Shown here: piece after piece, positions 26,407-36,690 of the stretch
How the letters are laid out: the number at the start of each line of letters is the position of its first letter
Position numbering within the stretch: position 1 is the stretch's first letter
Origin: Thermotoga sp. Mc24
GTDB lineage: Bacteria; Thermotogota; Thermotogae; Thermotogales; Thermotogaceae
DNA: 64,000 bases
NCBI RefSeq assembly: GCF_000784835.1
Contig: NZ_JSFH01000010.1
Coordinates: 1 to 64,000, forward strand
Direction: 5' to 3'
The notes under the pieces: model-generated
Seen by the model: only the letters and a program-made list of their open reading frames with translations
Databases searched by the model: none
Told to the model about the DNA's origin: nothing
Translations under genes and position numbers: made by a program

Positions 26407-27489
26407 TTGCTCTTCTCCCTCACTCCCAAGACGAAAAAGGAAGATCTCTTCGACAGAGAAAAAGAACTGAAAGACCTCGAAAAACTGCTCCAAACCTACC
26501 CGATCGTTGTGATCACCGGTCTGAGACGGGTTGGAAAGTCCTCCCTCGTGAAAGTCTTTCTGAACGAAAGCGATCTCTTACACATAACCGTGGACGGAAG
26601 AAGACTCTACGAAACATCGGGAGGTAACATCTCATCCCATCATCTCACAAGATTTCTCGGAGAAGAGCTGTCCAGAATATCGAAATCTCAGAAACTTATG
26701 AACGTTCTCAAGAGGGTCCGTGGGATCACGGTGAGTGGAACATCGATAGAACTCAATCCAAAGGAGTTCAGTCTCTCTGATCTTCTCGAAAAGCTGAACG
26801 AAACGGCAAAGAGGCGAAAGAAAAAGATGGTCATCTTCTTCGATGAGGCGCAGTATCTAAGATACTACGGCTCTCGCGGCGGAAGCGATCTTCTGGCACT
26901 CCTTGCCTACTCCTACGACAACTTCGAAAACGTACGCTTCATCATCAGCGGTTCAGAAGTCGGCGTTCTCCACGATTTTTTGAAACTCGAAGACTACAGC
27001 TCACCCCTCCACGGCCGTGGAATAGGTTTTCTCACGGTGAGACCGTTCACCTTCGATCAATCCGTGGACTTCCTCATGGAAGGCTTTCGAGAGGTGGGAG
27101 AGAAGGTCAACTTCGACGTGGAAGAAATCGTGAGAGAAATAGACGGCATAGTGGGGTATCTCGTCCTGTTTGGAGTGAAGTACCTCGAAAAGAAGAACAA
27201 AGATGAAGCGCTGAAAGAGGTGTTCCATGCCGTGAAGGCCCTTTTTGAAAAGGAAATGGAAGAGCTCAGAAAAAGGAGCGAAAGGTATCCGTTCATATTG
27301 AGACAGATCTCAAGAGGTATAAACACCTGGTCTGCTCTGAAAAACATCTTTCGCGCAAAAGGCGACTTCATCGGTGACTCCCGATTGTACTCTCTCCTCG
27401 AAACTCTGGAAAAGATGTCCTTCATAGAAAAAACACAGAACGGATACAGAATAGTTGATCCGGTTTTTGAGAAGATTTTGAGCGAATGA
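26407..27489 (+). CDS. Archaeal-type AAA ATPase (ATPase_2 family)
   Basis: About 360 residues. Walker A is GLRRVGKSS and Walker B is VIFFDEAQYL, followed by a sensor region IISGSEVGVL and a C-terminal winged-helix part (SLLETLEKMSFIEKTQNGYRIVDPVFEKIL). This is the STAND-related family abundant in archaea and thermophiles, often in defence or mobile contexts. An ATG at 26392 is in frame, but GGAGGTG (26394-26400) ideally serves TTG at 26407. The gene is isolated, with its own operator-like promoter. Partner and signal are unknown. Confidence 0.82.
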   Translation: MLFSLTPKTKKEDLFDREKELKDLEKLLQTYPIVVITGLRRVGKSSLVKVFLNESDLLHITVDGRRLYETSGGNISSHHLTRFLGEELSRISKSQKLMNVLKRVRGITVSGTSIELNPKEFSLSDLLEKLNETAKRRKKKMVIFFDEAQYLRYYGSRGGSDLLALLAYSYDNFENVRFIISGSEVGVLHDFLKLEDYSSPLHGRGIGFLTVRPFTFDQSVDFLMEGFREVGEKVNFDVEEIVREIDGIVGYLVLFGVKYLEKKNKDEALKEVFHAVKALFEKEMEELRKRSERYPFILRQISRGINTWSALKNIFRAKGDFIGDSRLYSLLETLEKMSFIEKTQNGYRIVDPVFEKILSE

Positions 27490-27503
27490 AACGGAGAGAT
27501 TCG

Positions 27504-27911
27504 CTACTTTCCTTCCGTGGTTTTCCGGTACTCTTCTTCTGTAACAGGTCCAAACCACTCTGCAGGACCGAGATGAACCTGTGTACTGATACCTATATGT
27601 ACGAGTTCTTCATTGGGGGCCGCGCCATGCCAGTGAACCACGTTCGGTGGTATCTCCACCACATCACCTTTTTTCAAAACTCTTGCGGGTTTTCCTCTTT
27701 CCTGGTAAAAGCCTCTTCCCTGGGTCACGATCAGGATCTGCCCTCCTGGATGGCTGTGCTAGTGTGTTCTCGCTCCTGGCTCGAACACCACGTTGTATAC
27801 CTGTGTGTTGAATACTCCGTTTTCGTCAGTAACCAGCATCTTCACCCAGACGTTCCCAGTGAAGAAGTCGCTCGAGCCTTTAGAACCCTTTTCAAAGATA
27901 TCATCCACCAT
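27504..27911 (-). pseudogene. Cupin-domain protein interrupted by an amber codon
   Basis: The frame from ATG 27911 (GGAGGT upstream) encodes a single-cupin protein of 135 codons, broken at codon 51 by TAG (27761-27759). It reads FEPGARTH-stop-HSHPGGQILIV, then ends with the second cupin motif region IPPNVVHWHGAAPNE. The stop replaces what is normally a tryptophan in the first cupin motif (H-W-H-S-H-P-G-G), a single TGG to TAG change. The metal-binding histidines on both sides are kept and nothing else is damaged, so the loss is recent or a sequencing error. Related proteins are small dioxygenase or decarboxylase-like cupins. Confidence 0.85.
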
Positions 27912-27925
27912 GGTTGTACCTCCTC

Positions 27926-29830
27926 TTAGTGGTTTTTCATGTTTTTCACCCAGAATTCTATTGCTTTGTCAATCCATCCTTCCGCAATGGTACCTTCTCC
28001 AAGCCCAAAACCATGTGAAAGCCCAGGAAAAACAATTATTTCTGCATCAGTTCCATTTGCCTTAATCCTTTTGATCCTGTCCATCATAACCCTGTAAGGT
28101 ACGATTGGATCGCTTGTTCCTACAACTGCGAATGTTGGTGGTTCTTTCCCAGTAACATCTGTCAAAGCAGTATATTGCATTATTACAGCTGCCGGACGTG
28201 GATATCTCTTTTCTCCAAAACTCTCAGTACCATGGCTTCCGACCCACGCTACAACACGGGCTCCAGCAGAGCCTCCCCACAATGAATAATCCTGCATGTC
28301 TATTCCAAGTTCATCGGCGTTCTCATATAGAAACGCAATTGCTCTTGCAAGATCTTCACAAGCAGCTTGAGGATCTGGACGATAAATTAAAGCAAAAGCG
28401 TTGTATCCTCTTTTGCTGAGTTCAAGAGCATGTGGAAAACTGTCTTGCATTGCTCCGACATATACGAATCCTCCACCCGCAACAATAATAGCTGTCTTTG
28501 CACCTTCATTACCACGAAAGAAAAACAACCCTGTGTCTTTTTTGCTTGGATCCTTTAATTTTTCTTCATCGGAGTAGATATCATAGAAAATAGTTTCCCC
28601 TGCATCAGCCCGTTTTTTAAGATAATTAACAATTTCTACCGTTTTACTTGGGTTGATATTGCTATACCACATGAGAGAAAGTTCTCCAAGAGTATCTCCA
28701 CTGTAGTAATTTTTGTTTGTTGGAAAAAGAAGTCTACCAAAATCCTTAAAAGCTGGATATTTAATTACCTCTTCAATTTTTGTATTTACAGTAAAATCCT
28801 CTTGAGATTGGCTCTTCTGCAAATTCGTCTCAGCCTCCGACAAACCTTTTTTGATATTATTTTGAACACCCCAAAATGCTTTCAACCCGTTGTAGATATA
28901 CTCCATTGCAGCCTTCATATCATGAGAATACCCCTCCTTAACACGAAACGCAAAATTACCGTCATGTCTTTCATCGATATTGATAAAATAAGGGGACATT
29001 TCCATAAGCTCTACTCTGGCTTTATCGTAGCTGTACGCAAAGTCATTTGTTCCTGTAATAATGAAGACAAAATAATCATTCAGATCATGTCTACGAGCTG
29101 TGGCAAAGATCTCCTCATCATCCAGAGTGGTACCGCAGCTCATCGGCAGGAAATAGCGGAAGTAATCGAGGGCGTATTGGAATGTTCGCCAGGTTGCAAC
29201 CGCACCCATGGAAAACCCTCCGAATCCACGATGGTCACGGGAAGCGATTAGGTACTCTCTTGACGTGCTTGCAGCATAGGTGCTGTAGGTCCCTTCCACC
29301 GCAGGGATCAAATCGTTCACCAATTCATTATGGTAGTTCCTTGTCAACTGCATTGCCAGGGAAAAGCTGGTAGAATCCAGTCCATTTTCATTCGTGTTGT
29401 TATAAGTCGGACATACTATGATCAGTGGCCTGATCTCTCCTGCAGCAATTGCATTATCAATGATATTCTTAAGCGGAGAGGGTCTATCTGGAGTGCCGAG
29501 CATGGTGGTTTCATCTCCCCAACCACCGTGCATCAGATAAAAGACATCGTATTTTCGGTTTTTATCATAGCCATAAGGAAGATATACGATTGCACGTTTT
29601 TTAATGATCTTTGATTTTTCAGAATAGGAGAAAGATTCATAAGTGTCATAATATAATTCCACCAATGTTCCTGGTTGAGATGATGGTCTGAAATATTCGT
29701 TTGGAATCTCTTTCAATTCCTGAGGAATCTTTATGTTTATTACTTCTGATGCCACATTATCACTTCCAAAGCCCAGAGTCCACACAAGAAGGGTCAGCAC
29801 AATCATCGAAATATTTCTCATTTTTATCAT
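27926..29830 (-). CDS. Secreted two-domain esterase (feruloyl/acetylxylan-esterase-like)
   Basis: A 634-residue exported protein with an N-terminal signal peptide (MIVLTLLVWTLGFGS core). Domain 1 (about 50-325) is an esterase-D/feruloyl-esterase-like hydrolase: Ser207 in GGFSMGA, acid probably Asp263 and base His303 (GYSHDM). Domain 2 (about 360-634) is an acetyl-esterase/BD-FAE-like hydrolase: oxyanion VAGGGFVYVG, Ser521 in GGSAGA, Asp574 and His606 (GLSHGFG). Two complete triads in one chain suggest debranching of plant xylan. Codons are more AT-rich than the flanking aldo-keto reductase and cupin genes, and I do not recall it at this site in T. maritima MSB8, so it was probably acquired, perhaps from a Firmicute. 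Confidence 0.83.
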   Translation of the reverse strand: MIKMRNISMIVLTLLVWTLGFGSDNVASEVINIKIPQELKEIPNEYFRPSSQPGTLVELYYDTYESFSYSEKSKIIKKRAIVYLPYGYDKNRKYDVFYLMHGGWGDETTMLGTPDRPSPLKNIIDNAIAAGEIRPLIIVCPTYNNTNENGLDSTSFSLAMQLTRNYHNELVNDLIPAVEGTYSTYAASTSREYLIASRDHRGFGGFSMGAVATWRTFQYALDYFRYFLPMSCGTTLDDEEIFATARRHDLNDYFVFIITGTNDFAYSYDKARVELMEMSPYFINIDERHDGNFAFRVKEGYSHDMKAAMEYIYNGLKAFWGVQNNIKKGLSEAETNLQKSQSQEDFTVNTKIEEVIKYPAFKDFGRLLFPTNKNYYSGDTLGELSLMWYSNINPSKTVEIVNYLKKRADAGETIFYDIYSDEEKLKDPSKKDTGLFFFRGNEGAKTAIIVAGGGFVYVGAMQDSFPHALELSKRGYNAFALIYRPDPQAACEDLARAIAFLYENADELGIDMQDYSLWGGSAGARVVAWVGSHGTESFGEKRYPRPAAVIMQYTALTDVTGKEPPTFAVVGTSDPIVPYRVMMDRIKRIKANGTDAEIIVFPGLSHGFGLGEGTIAEGWIDKAIEFWVKNMKNH

Positions 29831-29839
29831 CCCAGAAAA

Positions 29840-31907
<2,068 letters not shown>

Positions 31908-31936
31908 TCAAAGGGTAAAATCTTAACAGAAAGGAG

Positions 31937-32855
31937 ATGAAAAAAATCATGGATGAATTCGATCACACTCGGAGAAAGCTGATTGAAAGGATTTTACATC
32001 TCACAGAAAAACAACCCGTGGTGAGACCACTTCCGGGTCTGACTGTGGGCAGGAGGGAGTCTCCTACAGAACCTTCCACTTACATTCTTCCGCCATCGAT
32101 ATGCATCGCAGTTCAGGGTGCAAAGCGCGTTCTCATTGGAGAAGAGTACTACATTTATGACGTGGAGAATTTTCTTCTCAACTCTTTCGACATTCCCGTG
32201 ATTGCCCAGGTGATAGAAGCTTCTAAGGAAAAACCTTATATCGGAATAACCTGGGAGATAGACATGGAGATCCTCATGGAGATCGTTGTTGAGCAAAAGC
32301 TCAATACAAGACCCACCGCGTCATCCCGCGGTACATCGCTGGGGAAGGTCACTTACCAGCTCTTAGACGCTTTCAAAAGGATGCTGGATCTCCTCGATGA
32401 ACCGGAACACATTTCCGCACTCCTTCCCGTGATAAAAAAAGAGATCATCTACAGGCTCCTTGTGAGCGAACAGGGATCAAAACTCATCCAGATTGCGCTC
32501 TCTGGAAAGAACGATGTGATAGCAGCATTGAATATTGAATTATCTGAAAGAACACTTCAGCGAACCCGTGAACATGAAAAAGCTTGCCGAGACCGTCGGA
32601 ATGAGCGTGTCGACTTTTTATCAGAATTTCAAGATTCTCACCGGCATCACTCCTCTTCAGTACCAGAAAAAGCTTCGATTGTGCGAGGCAAGGAAGCTTC
32701 TCATGGCAGGAAACGATGTCACAACCGCAGCCTACCAGGTGGGATACGAGAGCCTCTCTCAGTTCAGCAGAGAGTACAAAAGATTCTTCGGTGTTTCTCC
32801 TTCACAGGATGCAAAGAATCTGAGGGAAGAACCTCACACGAGGATCCTTTATTGA
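31937..32855 (+). pseudogene. AraC-family regulator broken by a 7-bp tandem duplication
   Basis: The first 198 or so codons encode the N-terminal cupin-like domain of the AraC_N type (EPSTYILPPSICIAVQGAKR). At 32527-32540 the heptamer ATTGAAT occurs twice in a row. Taking one copy away restores VIAALNYLKEHFSEPVNM and joins the two AraC helix-turn-helix motifs (MKKLAETVGMSVSTFYQNFK, then CEARKLLMAGNDVTTAAYQV) in one frame, ending at 32855. As it stands the DNA-binding domain is out of frame. An SD lies at 31931-31936; ATG 31937 or 31949 is the start. It lies divergent to two aldo-keto reductase genes. Confidence 0.9.
32527..32540 (+). repeat. ATTGAAT tandem duplication causing a frameshift
   Basis: Two exact adjacent copies (32527-32533 and 32534-32540) inside the AraC gene. 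Seven bases shift the frame by +1. Short tandem repeats of this kind can contract by slipped-strand pairing, so the change may be reversible. Confidence 0.9.
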
Positions 32856-32935
32856 TTGCAGATGATGGTGCTTCTGTGCTATAATATGCTCGGAGTCGGT
32901 AATTAGGTGAGAATAATTAAAAAGGGGAGATTCCT

Positions 32936-34237
32936 ATGGAAAGAGAAAAAGTGGAACTTTTTAAGGAAGTGCTGAAAAAACTCCACGAAGGTGAGAACGT
33001 GGAATCTTTGAAAAAACAATTCGGAGAACTGCTCTCGCAGATTCCACCGTTCGAGATACCCGTCATCGAGCAGGAATTGATAAAAAGCGGTGAGATAGAC
33101 GTAAGAGACATCATCAAGATGTGCGATCTTCATGTTGAGTTCTTCAGGGGAGCCGTGTCAGAAGCCGGCAGAGAAATAGAAAAGCTCCCGAATGGACACC
33201 CGCTAAGGACGCTCTACGAGGAGAACAAACAGATACTAAAAGATGCGGAAGCTTTGAGTTTGCTTGCTTCCAGCACGTTCTCTCTTCCAAAAGACGATCC
33301 TCGCAGGAAACAGTTCTACGAAAAACTCGTGCAGCACGTCTCAGGGCTTCACAGAATAGGTCTCACCCATTACACGAGGGAAGAGATGCTGATATTCCCA
33401 TACATCGAGAGAAGAGGTATCACAGCCGTTCCAACAGTCCTCTGGTCCAAACACGACGAGATCAGATTGAAGATAAGACTCCTTCTCAATCTTTTGAAGA
33501 AAGAAGAATCTGATGAACGGCTGAAAGAAGAAGCCCTGGAACTTTCAAGGATGCTCTCAGACATGGTCTTCAGAGAAAACAACATACTCTATCCGACACT
33601 GAAGGTTCTTTTCTCTGAAGGTGAGTGGAAAGCGATAAAGCTGCTGGAGAAAGACATAGGATACTACAAGATTGAAGTGACAGACGAGTGGGAAACTTCA
33701 GCGGAGCCTGTTCTTCCACACCAGATGGATCCAACCGTTTCCCCTGAAACTTACGAGAAACTTCCCGATGAGATCAAAAGGGTTGCCGGAATGCTCACTC
33801 CAGACACCGAATACTCGTTGGTTCGAGACAACGATATGGAAATAGAAAGTGGTTATCTGTCTTTGGAAGAACTGAACGCTATTTTCAAAACGTTGCCGTT
33901 CGATATAACCTTTGTGGATAAACACGGAAGAGTACGTTTCTTCTCTGGAGGTCACAGGATCTTCCACAGAGCTCCCACCGTTCTTGGAAGACCGGTCCAG
34001 TTCTGTCATCCCCCAAGGAGCGTTCATATCGTGAACAAAATTCTCAAGGCTTTCAAAGAGGGAAGAAAAGAACCTGCGGAGTTCTGGATCAACATGGGTG
34101 ACAGAAAGATCCACATACGATACTTCCCGGTCCTGGACAAAGAGGGAAACTATTTGGGAACACTGGAAGTGGTGCAGGACATCACAAGGATAAAAGAACT
34201 CGAAGGAGAAAAAAGGCTCCTCGACTGGAAAGACTGA
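32936..34237 (+). CDS. DUF438-hemerythrin-PAS protein
   Basis: A 433-residue cytoplasmic protein with three parts. Residues about 5-65 are DUF438 (VLKKLHEGENVESLKKQFGE). About 80-220 is a hemerythrin-like four-helix bundle with candidate di-iron ligands in HRIGLTHYTREE, FPYIERRG, WSKHDEIR and FRENNILYP. About 300-425 is a PAS domain (FDITFVDKHGRVRFFSGG, AEFWINMGDRKIHIRYFPV). Such proteins probably sense oxygen, nitric oxide or redox state through the iron site. Own ribosome site and a strong terminator make it a single-gene unit. No partner kinase or regulator is adjacent, apart from the ArsR gene 140 bp on. Confidence 0.85.
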   Translation: MEREKVELFKEVLKKLHEGENVESLKKQFGELLSQIPPFEIPVIEQELIKSGEIDVRDIIKMCDLHVEFFRGAVSEAGREIEKLPNGHPLRTLYEENKQILKDAEALSLLASSTFSLPKDDPRRKQFYEKLVQHVSGLHRIGLTHYTREEMLIFPYIERRGITAVPTVLWSKHDEIRLKIRLLLNLLKKEESDERLKEEALELSRMLSDMVFRENNILYPTLKVLFSEGEWKAIKLLEKDIGYYKIEVTDEWETSAEPVLPHQMDPTVSPETYEKLPDEIKRVAGMLTPDTEYSLVRDNDMEIESGYLSLEELNAIFKTLPFDITFVDKHGRVRFFSGGHRIFHRAPTVLGRPVQFCHPPRSVHIVNKILKAFKEGRKEPAEFWINMGDRKIHIRYFPVLDKEGNYLGTLEVVQDITRIKELEGEKRLLDWKD

Positions 34238-34266
34238 AAAAGCGCAGGTTCTCCTGCGCTTTTTTC
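34237..34266 (+). terminator. Rho-independent terminator
   Basis: Stem AGCGCAGG / CCTGCGCT (34241-34248 and 34253-34260) with a TTCT loop and a following T run, right after the stop of the DUF438-hemerythrin gene. Confidence 0.9.
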
Positions 34267-34341
34267 AATCACTCGTTTTGTAACCCATAGGTCTTCTCTT
34301 TGTTGCCCAATTTAAACGATGAAATTTATGTTTTCTGATAG

Positions 34342-34363
34342 TATATAAGTGATAAATTATATA
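34342..34363 (+). promoter_or_regulatory. AT-rich dyad before arsR, candidate ArsR site
   Basis: Arms TATATAA (34342-34348) and TTATATA (34357-34363) flank an 8-base spacer and end 13 bases before the arsR ATG. ArsR-family repressors bind AT-rich imperfect dyads at their own promoter, which fits, but low sequence complexity makes chance likely. Confidence 0.4.
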
Positions 34364-34376
34364 AGAAGGTGATTAT

Positions 34377-34703
34377 ATGAAGCTTCATGAGTTGTTCCAT
34401 ATCCTTTCAAACGAAACCAGGCTGAAGATTTTAACTCTTCTTCTGGAGGAAGAGATGTGCGTTTGTCAGATACTGGCAAATATAGGAACAACTCAGCCGA
34501 ACATTTCACAGCATCTCCATGTTCTCAGAAACCACGGCATTGTCAAATCTCGCAGAGAAGATTCCTTCGTTTACTATTCGATCGATGAAAGATTCATCGA
34601 AGAATATCCGTTCCTTTTCACTATTCTCGAACGTGCGAGAAAGGAATATGATGTTAAGACCGTTAACTCCTGTTCTTTACCAAATCTATCAAATAAGGAG
34701 TGA
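34377..34703 (+). CDS. ArsR-family metal-responsive repressor
   Basis: A 108-residue winged-helix regulator: LSNETRLKILTLLLEEEMCVCQI, then the recognition helix TTQPNISQHLHVLRNHGIVKSRR and the wing DSFVYYSID. The pair Cys28 and Cys30 is the alpha-3 metal-binding motif CVC that binds As(III)/Sb(III) or Cd/Pb in ArsR/SmtB proteins; a third cysteine (NSCSLP) lies near the C-terminus. It is first in an operon with a PF03773-type permease and a CxxC redoxin, which it probably represses until metal or arsenical is present. Confidence 0.9.
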   Translation: MKLHELFHILSNETRLKILTLLLEEEMCVCQILANIGTTQPNISQHLHVLRNHGIVKSRREDSFVYYSIDERFIEEYPFLFTILERARKEYDVKTVNSCSLPNLSNKE

Positions 34704-34708
34704 GAAAT

Positions 34709-35797
34709 TTGGCGACCTTCATCCTGATCGCACTGATCTTTGTGGCTTTCTATTTCGTTCCGTTCGGGCATCCAATTGTTGATCAGAGTATCCTGAACGG
34801 GTTCTATTTGCTCCACGAATACGCACGTGAACATGTTCTCCTGTGTCTTGTTCCCGCGTTCTTCATCGCGGGAACGATATCGGTGATGCTCAAAAAGGAC
34901 GCCGTTTTGAAACTCCTTGGCCCAAACGCTAGAAGGATCATTTCTTATCCTGTTGCTGCGATTTCCGGTGGTATTTTGGCCGTCTGTTCCTGCACCATTC
35001 TTCCGCTCTTTGGAGGGATCTACAGAAAAGGTGCGGGTATAGGCCCTGCAACCACTTTCTTGTTTGCTGGGCCTGCCATAAACATCGCAGCGATATTTCT
35101 GACAGCACGAGTTCTCGGATGGGATTTGGGACTTGCCCGTCTCATCGCAACGATAACAGCGGCTGTCCTCATAGGTTTGATCATGGAAATGATCTATCAG
35201 GAAAGGGGAGAAGGTGGACTCGCGTTCACCTCCGATGACGATCAGTACGGTGTAAGAGGAATAATATTCTTCTTGATACAGCTTGGATTTCTGGTAACGA
35301 GTTCTCTTGGTATCAACCAGACCTTCAAATATTCCCTAATGACAGTACTTGGGCTTTCTGCACTCTTCATGGCTTTGTTTGGTTTCAAAAGGGACACCGT
35401 TCAAAACTGGCTGTACGAAACCTGGGATTTTGCAAAGAAGATACTGCCGTATCTCTTCATCGGTGTGTTTTTCGCGGGTGTTTTGACCAGGCTTTTGCCA
35501 CAGCAGGTGGTAACGGCGCTTCTTGGAAGCAACGGCTTTTTATCCAATCTCGTAGCGTCCGTCATAGGTGCTCTCATGTACTTTGCCACTCTTACGGAGG
35601 TTCCAATAGTTCAAGCTCTGCGAGAACTTGGAATGGCAAAGGGACCGACTCTTGCGCTTCTCATGGCCGGTAATTCCCTCAGCCTTCCGAGCATGATCGT
35701 TATCACAAAACTCCTTGGAAGGAAAAAGGCCTTCACCTACTTTGGTCTTGTGGTCATCTTTTCGACTCTGTTTGGACTGATATACGGAGCGATTTAA
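34709..35797 (+). CDS. Permease of the ArsP/DUF318 family (PF03773)
   Basis: About 362 residues with eight or more helices in two halves. The conserved motif AVCSCTILPLFGGIYRKGAGIGP holds the cysteine pair of the family; the second half has ATLTEVPIVQALRELGM. Some family members (ArsP) export trivalent organoarsenicals; others have no known substrate. GTG at 34700 is inside the ribosome site AAGGAG, so TTG at 34709 is preferred. It sits between an ArsR repressor and a thioredoxin-like protein, supporting a role in metalloid or thiol-linked export. Confidence 0.85.
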   Translation: MATFILIALIFVAFYFVPFGHPIVDQSILNGFYLLHEYAREHVLLCLVPAFFIAGTISVMLKKDAVLKLLGPNARRIISYPVAAISGGILAVCSCTILPLFGGIYRKGAGIGPATTFLFAGPAINIAAIFLTARVLGWDLGLARLIATITAAVLIGLIMEMIYQERGEGGLAFTSDDDQYGVRGIIFFLIQLGFLVTSSLGINQTFKYSLMTVLGLSALFMALFGFKRDTVQNWLYETWDFAKKILPYLFIGVFFAGVLTRLLPQQVVTALLGSNGFLSNLVASVIGALMYFATLTEVPIVQALRELGMAKGPTLALLMAGNSLSLPSMIVITKLLGRKKAFTYFGLVVIFSTLFGLIYGAI

Positions 35798-35810
35798 AAG
35801 GAGGGATAGT

Positions 35811-36053
35811 ATGGCAAAGAAAGTGGAGATACTTGGGAAAGGGTGTCCGAGGTGCAAACAGACAGAAAAAATCGTGAGAATGGCAATCGAAGAACTGGGA
35901 ATCGATGCGGTCGTTGAAAAGGTTCAGGACATAGACGAGATCATCTCAAGAGGTGTCGTGGCAACTCCTGCGGTAGCGGTGGACGGAAAAGTTGTCATCT
36001 CTGGCAGAATTCCATCTTTGGATGAAGTCAAAAAGGTACTTCAGCAGGCTTAA
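35811..36053 (+). CDS. Small thioredoxin-fold protein (redox-active disulfide protein 2 family)
   Basis: An 80-residue protein with KGCPRC (Cys12, Cys15) at the head of the first helix and ATPAVAVDGKVVISGRIP, the cis-proline strand, at about residues 51-67. This Thioredoxin_3 type is regularly found beside PF03773 permeases and ArsR repressors, probably reducing or delivering the substrate. It is last in the arsR operon and is followed by a terminator. Confidence 0.9.
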   Translation: MAKKVEILGKGCPRCKQTEKIVRMAIEELGIDAVVEKVQDIDEIISRGVVATPAVAVDGKVVISGRIPSLDEVKKVLQQA

Positions 36054-36066
36054 AACAGAACTCTGT

Positions 36067-36456
36067 TTAAGATAAAGCCGCCTTCTCAGGCGGCTTTGTT
36101 TGTATCATCCCCTCCTCTTTGAAGAGTTTTTTCATGCTCTTTTTCGCTTCCCATACGGCGTAATCCCTGACGTCTTTTGAGATGGGTCTGTTCCACACAA
36201 AACTGAGAACTGCGGCATCGTCTGCTAATCCTATAACAGGATAATGAACACTATCGTTGTTATTACTCTCCACGGAGTTTTGTACTCTCCACTGTACCAA
36301 TCTTTCAAAAGATTCGACAGAATTTTCGTCCATTTTTAGCCAAAATCGAGTTTGACCTTACTTTCTTCTCCAGTTTTTCTGAATTTTTCAAGGCCTTTCT
36401 ACATACTCTTCACTTATTTCATCAATTAATTTCTGAGTCTTTTGTTTCATGTACAT
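36067..36456 (-). pseudogene. Decayed DUF1232 membrane protein gene
   Basis: Pieces of one DUF1232 (YkvA-like) protein lie in different frames. ATG at 36456 or 36450, behind GGGGGGAGAT, opens KQKTQKLIDEISEEYVER and stops. A shift then gives LEKFRKTGEESKVKLDFG, a TAA, and KWTKILSNLLKDWYSGEYK followed by TPWRVITTIVFIIL. Finally, after a short deletion that removes the SPIDLIPDF-type core, a further shift gives PVIGLADDAAVLSFVWNR and the C-terminus. At least two frameshifts, one stop and one deletion are needed, so this is true decay and not a sequencing slip. The 88-codon C-terminal frame alone could be mistaken for a gene. Confidence 0.75.
36074..36100. terminator. Terminator after the arsR operon
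   Basis: Stem AAAGCCGCC / GGCGGCTTT with a TTCTCA loop, then GTTTGT. It overlaps the 3' end of the convergent DUF1232 pseudogene and may serve both strands. Confidence 0.85.
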
Positions 36457-36690
36457 ATCTCCCCCCACAGTTCAACGAAATTCGGAAAGAAAATCGTATC
36501 AGTCATATAATTTGACACCAACCGGTGTACTTGTGAAAAACTCAGGGGGAGTTATAGATTTGACAAGTTTTCAAGTGCTAAAATTCTAACAGATCGTGAG
36601 ATATCCTCGAACTCGAAAAGTCAGGAATAAAGGCTTTGACCAGTTCAGGAATGAAGAATCTATCACTCTCAGGGGATTGGGGGAAAAATC

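Noticed and set aside
27504-27728. Independent 74-residue cupin gene from an internal ATG
   Set aside because: The upstream half is in the same frame with its own ribosome site and is split only by one stop codon; no ribosome site precedes the internal ATG.
27759-27761. Amber codon in the cupin gene read as pyrrolysine
   Set aside because: The site matches an ordinary tryptophan in the cupin motif, no pyl genes or downstream structure are seen, and pyrrolysine use is not known in Thermotogota.
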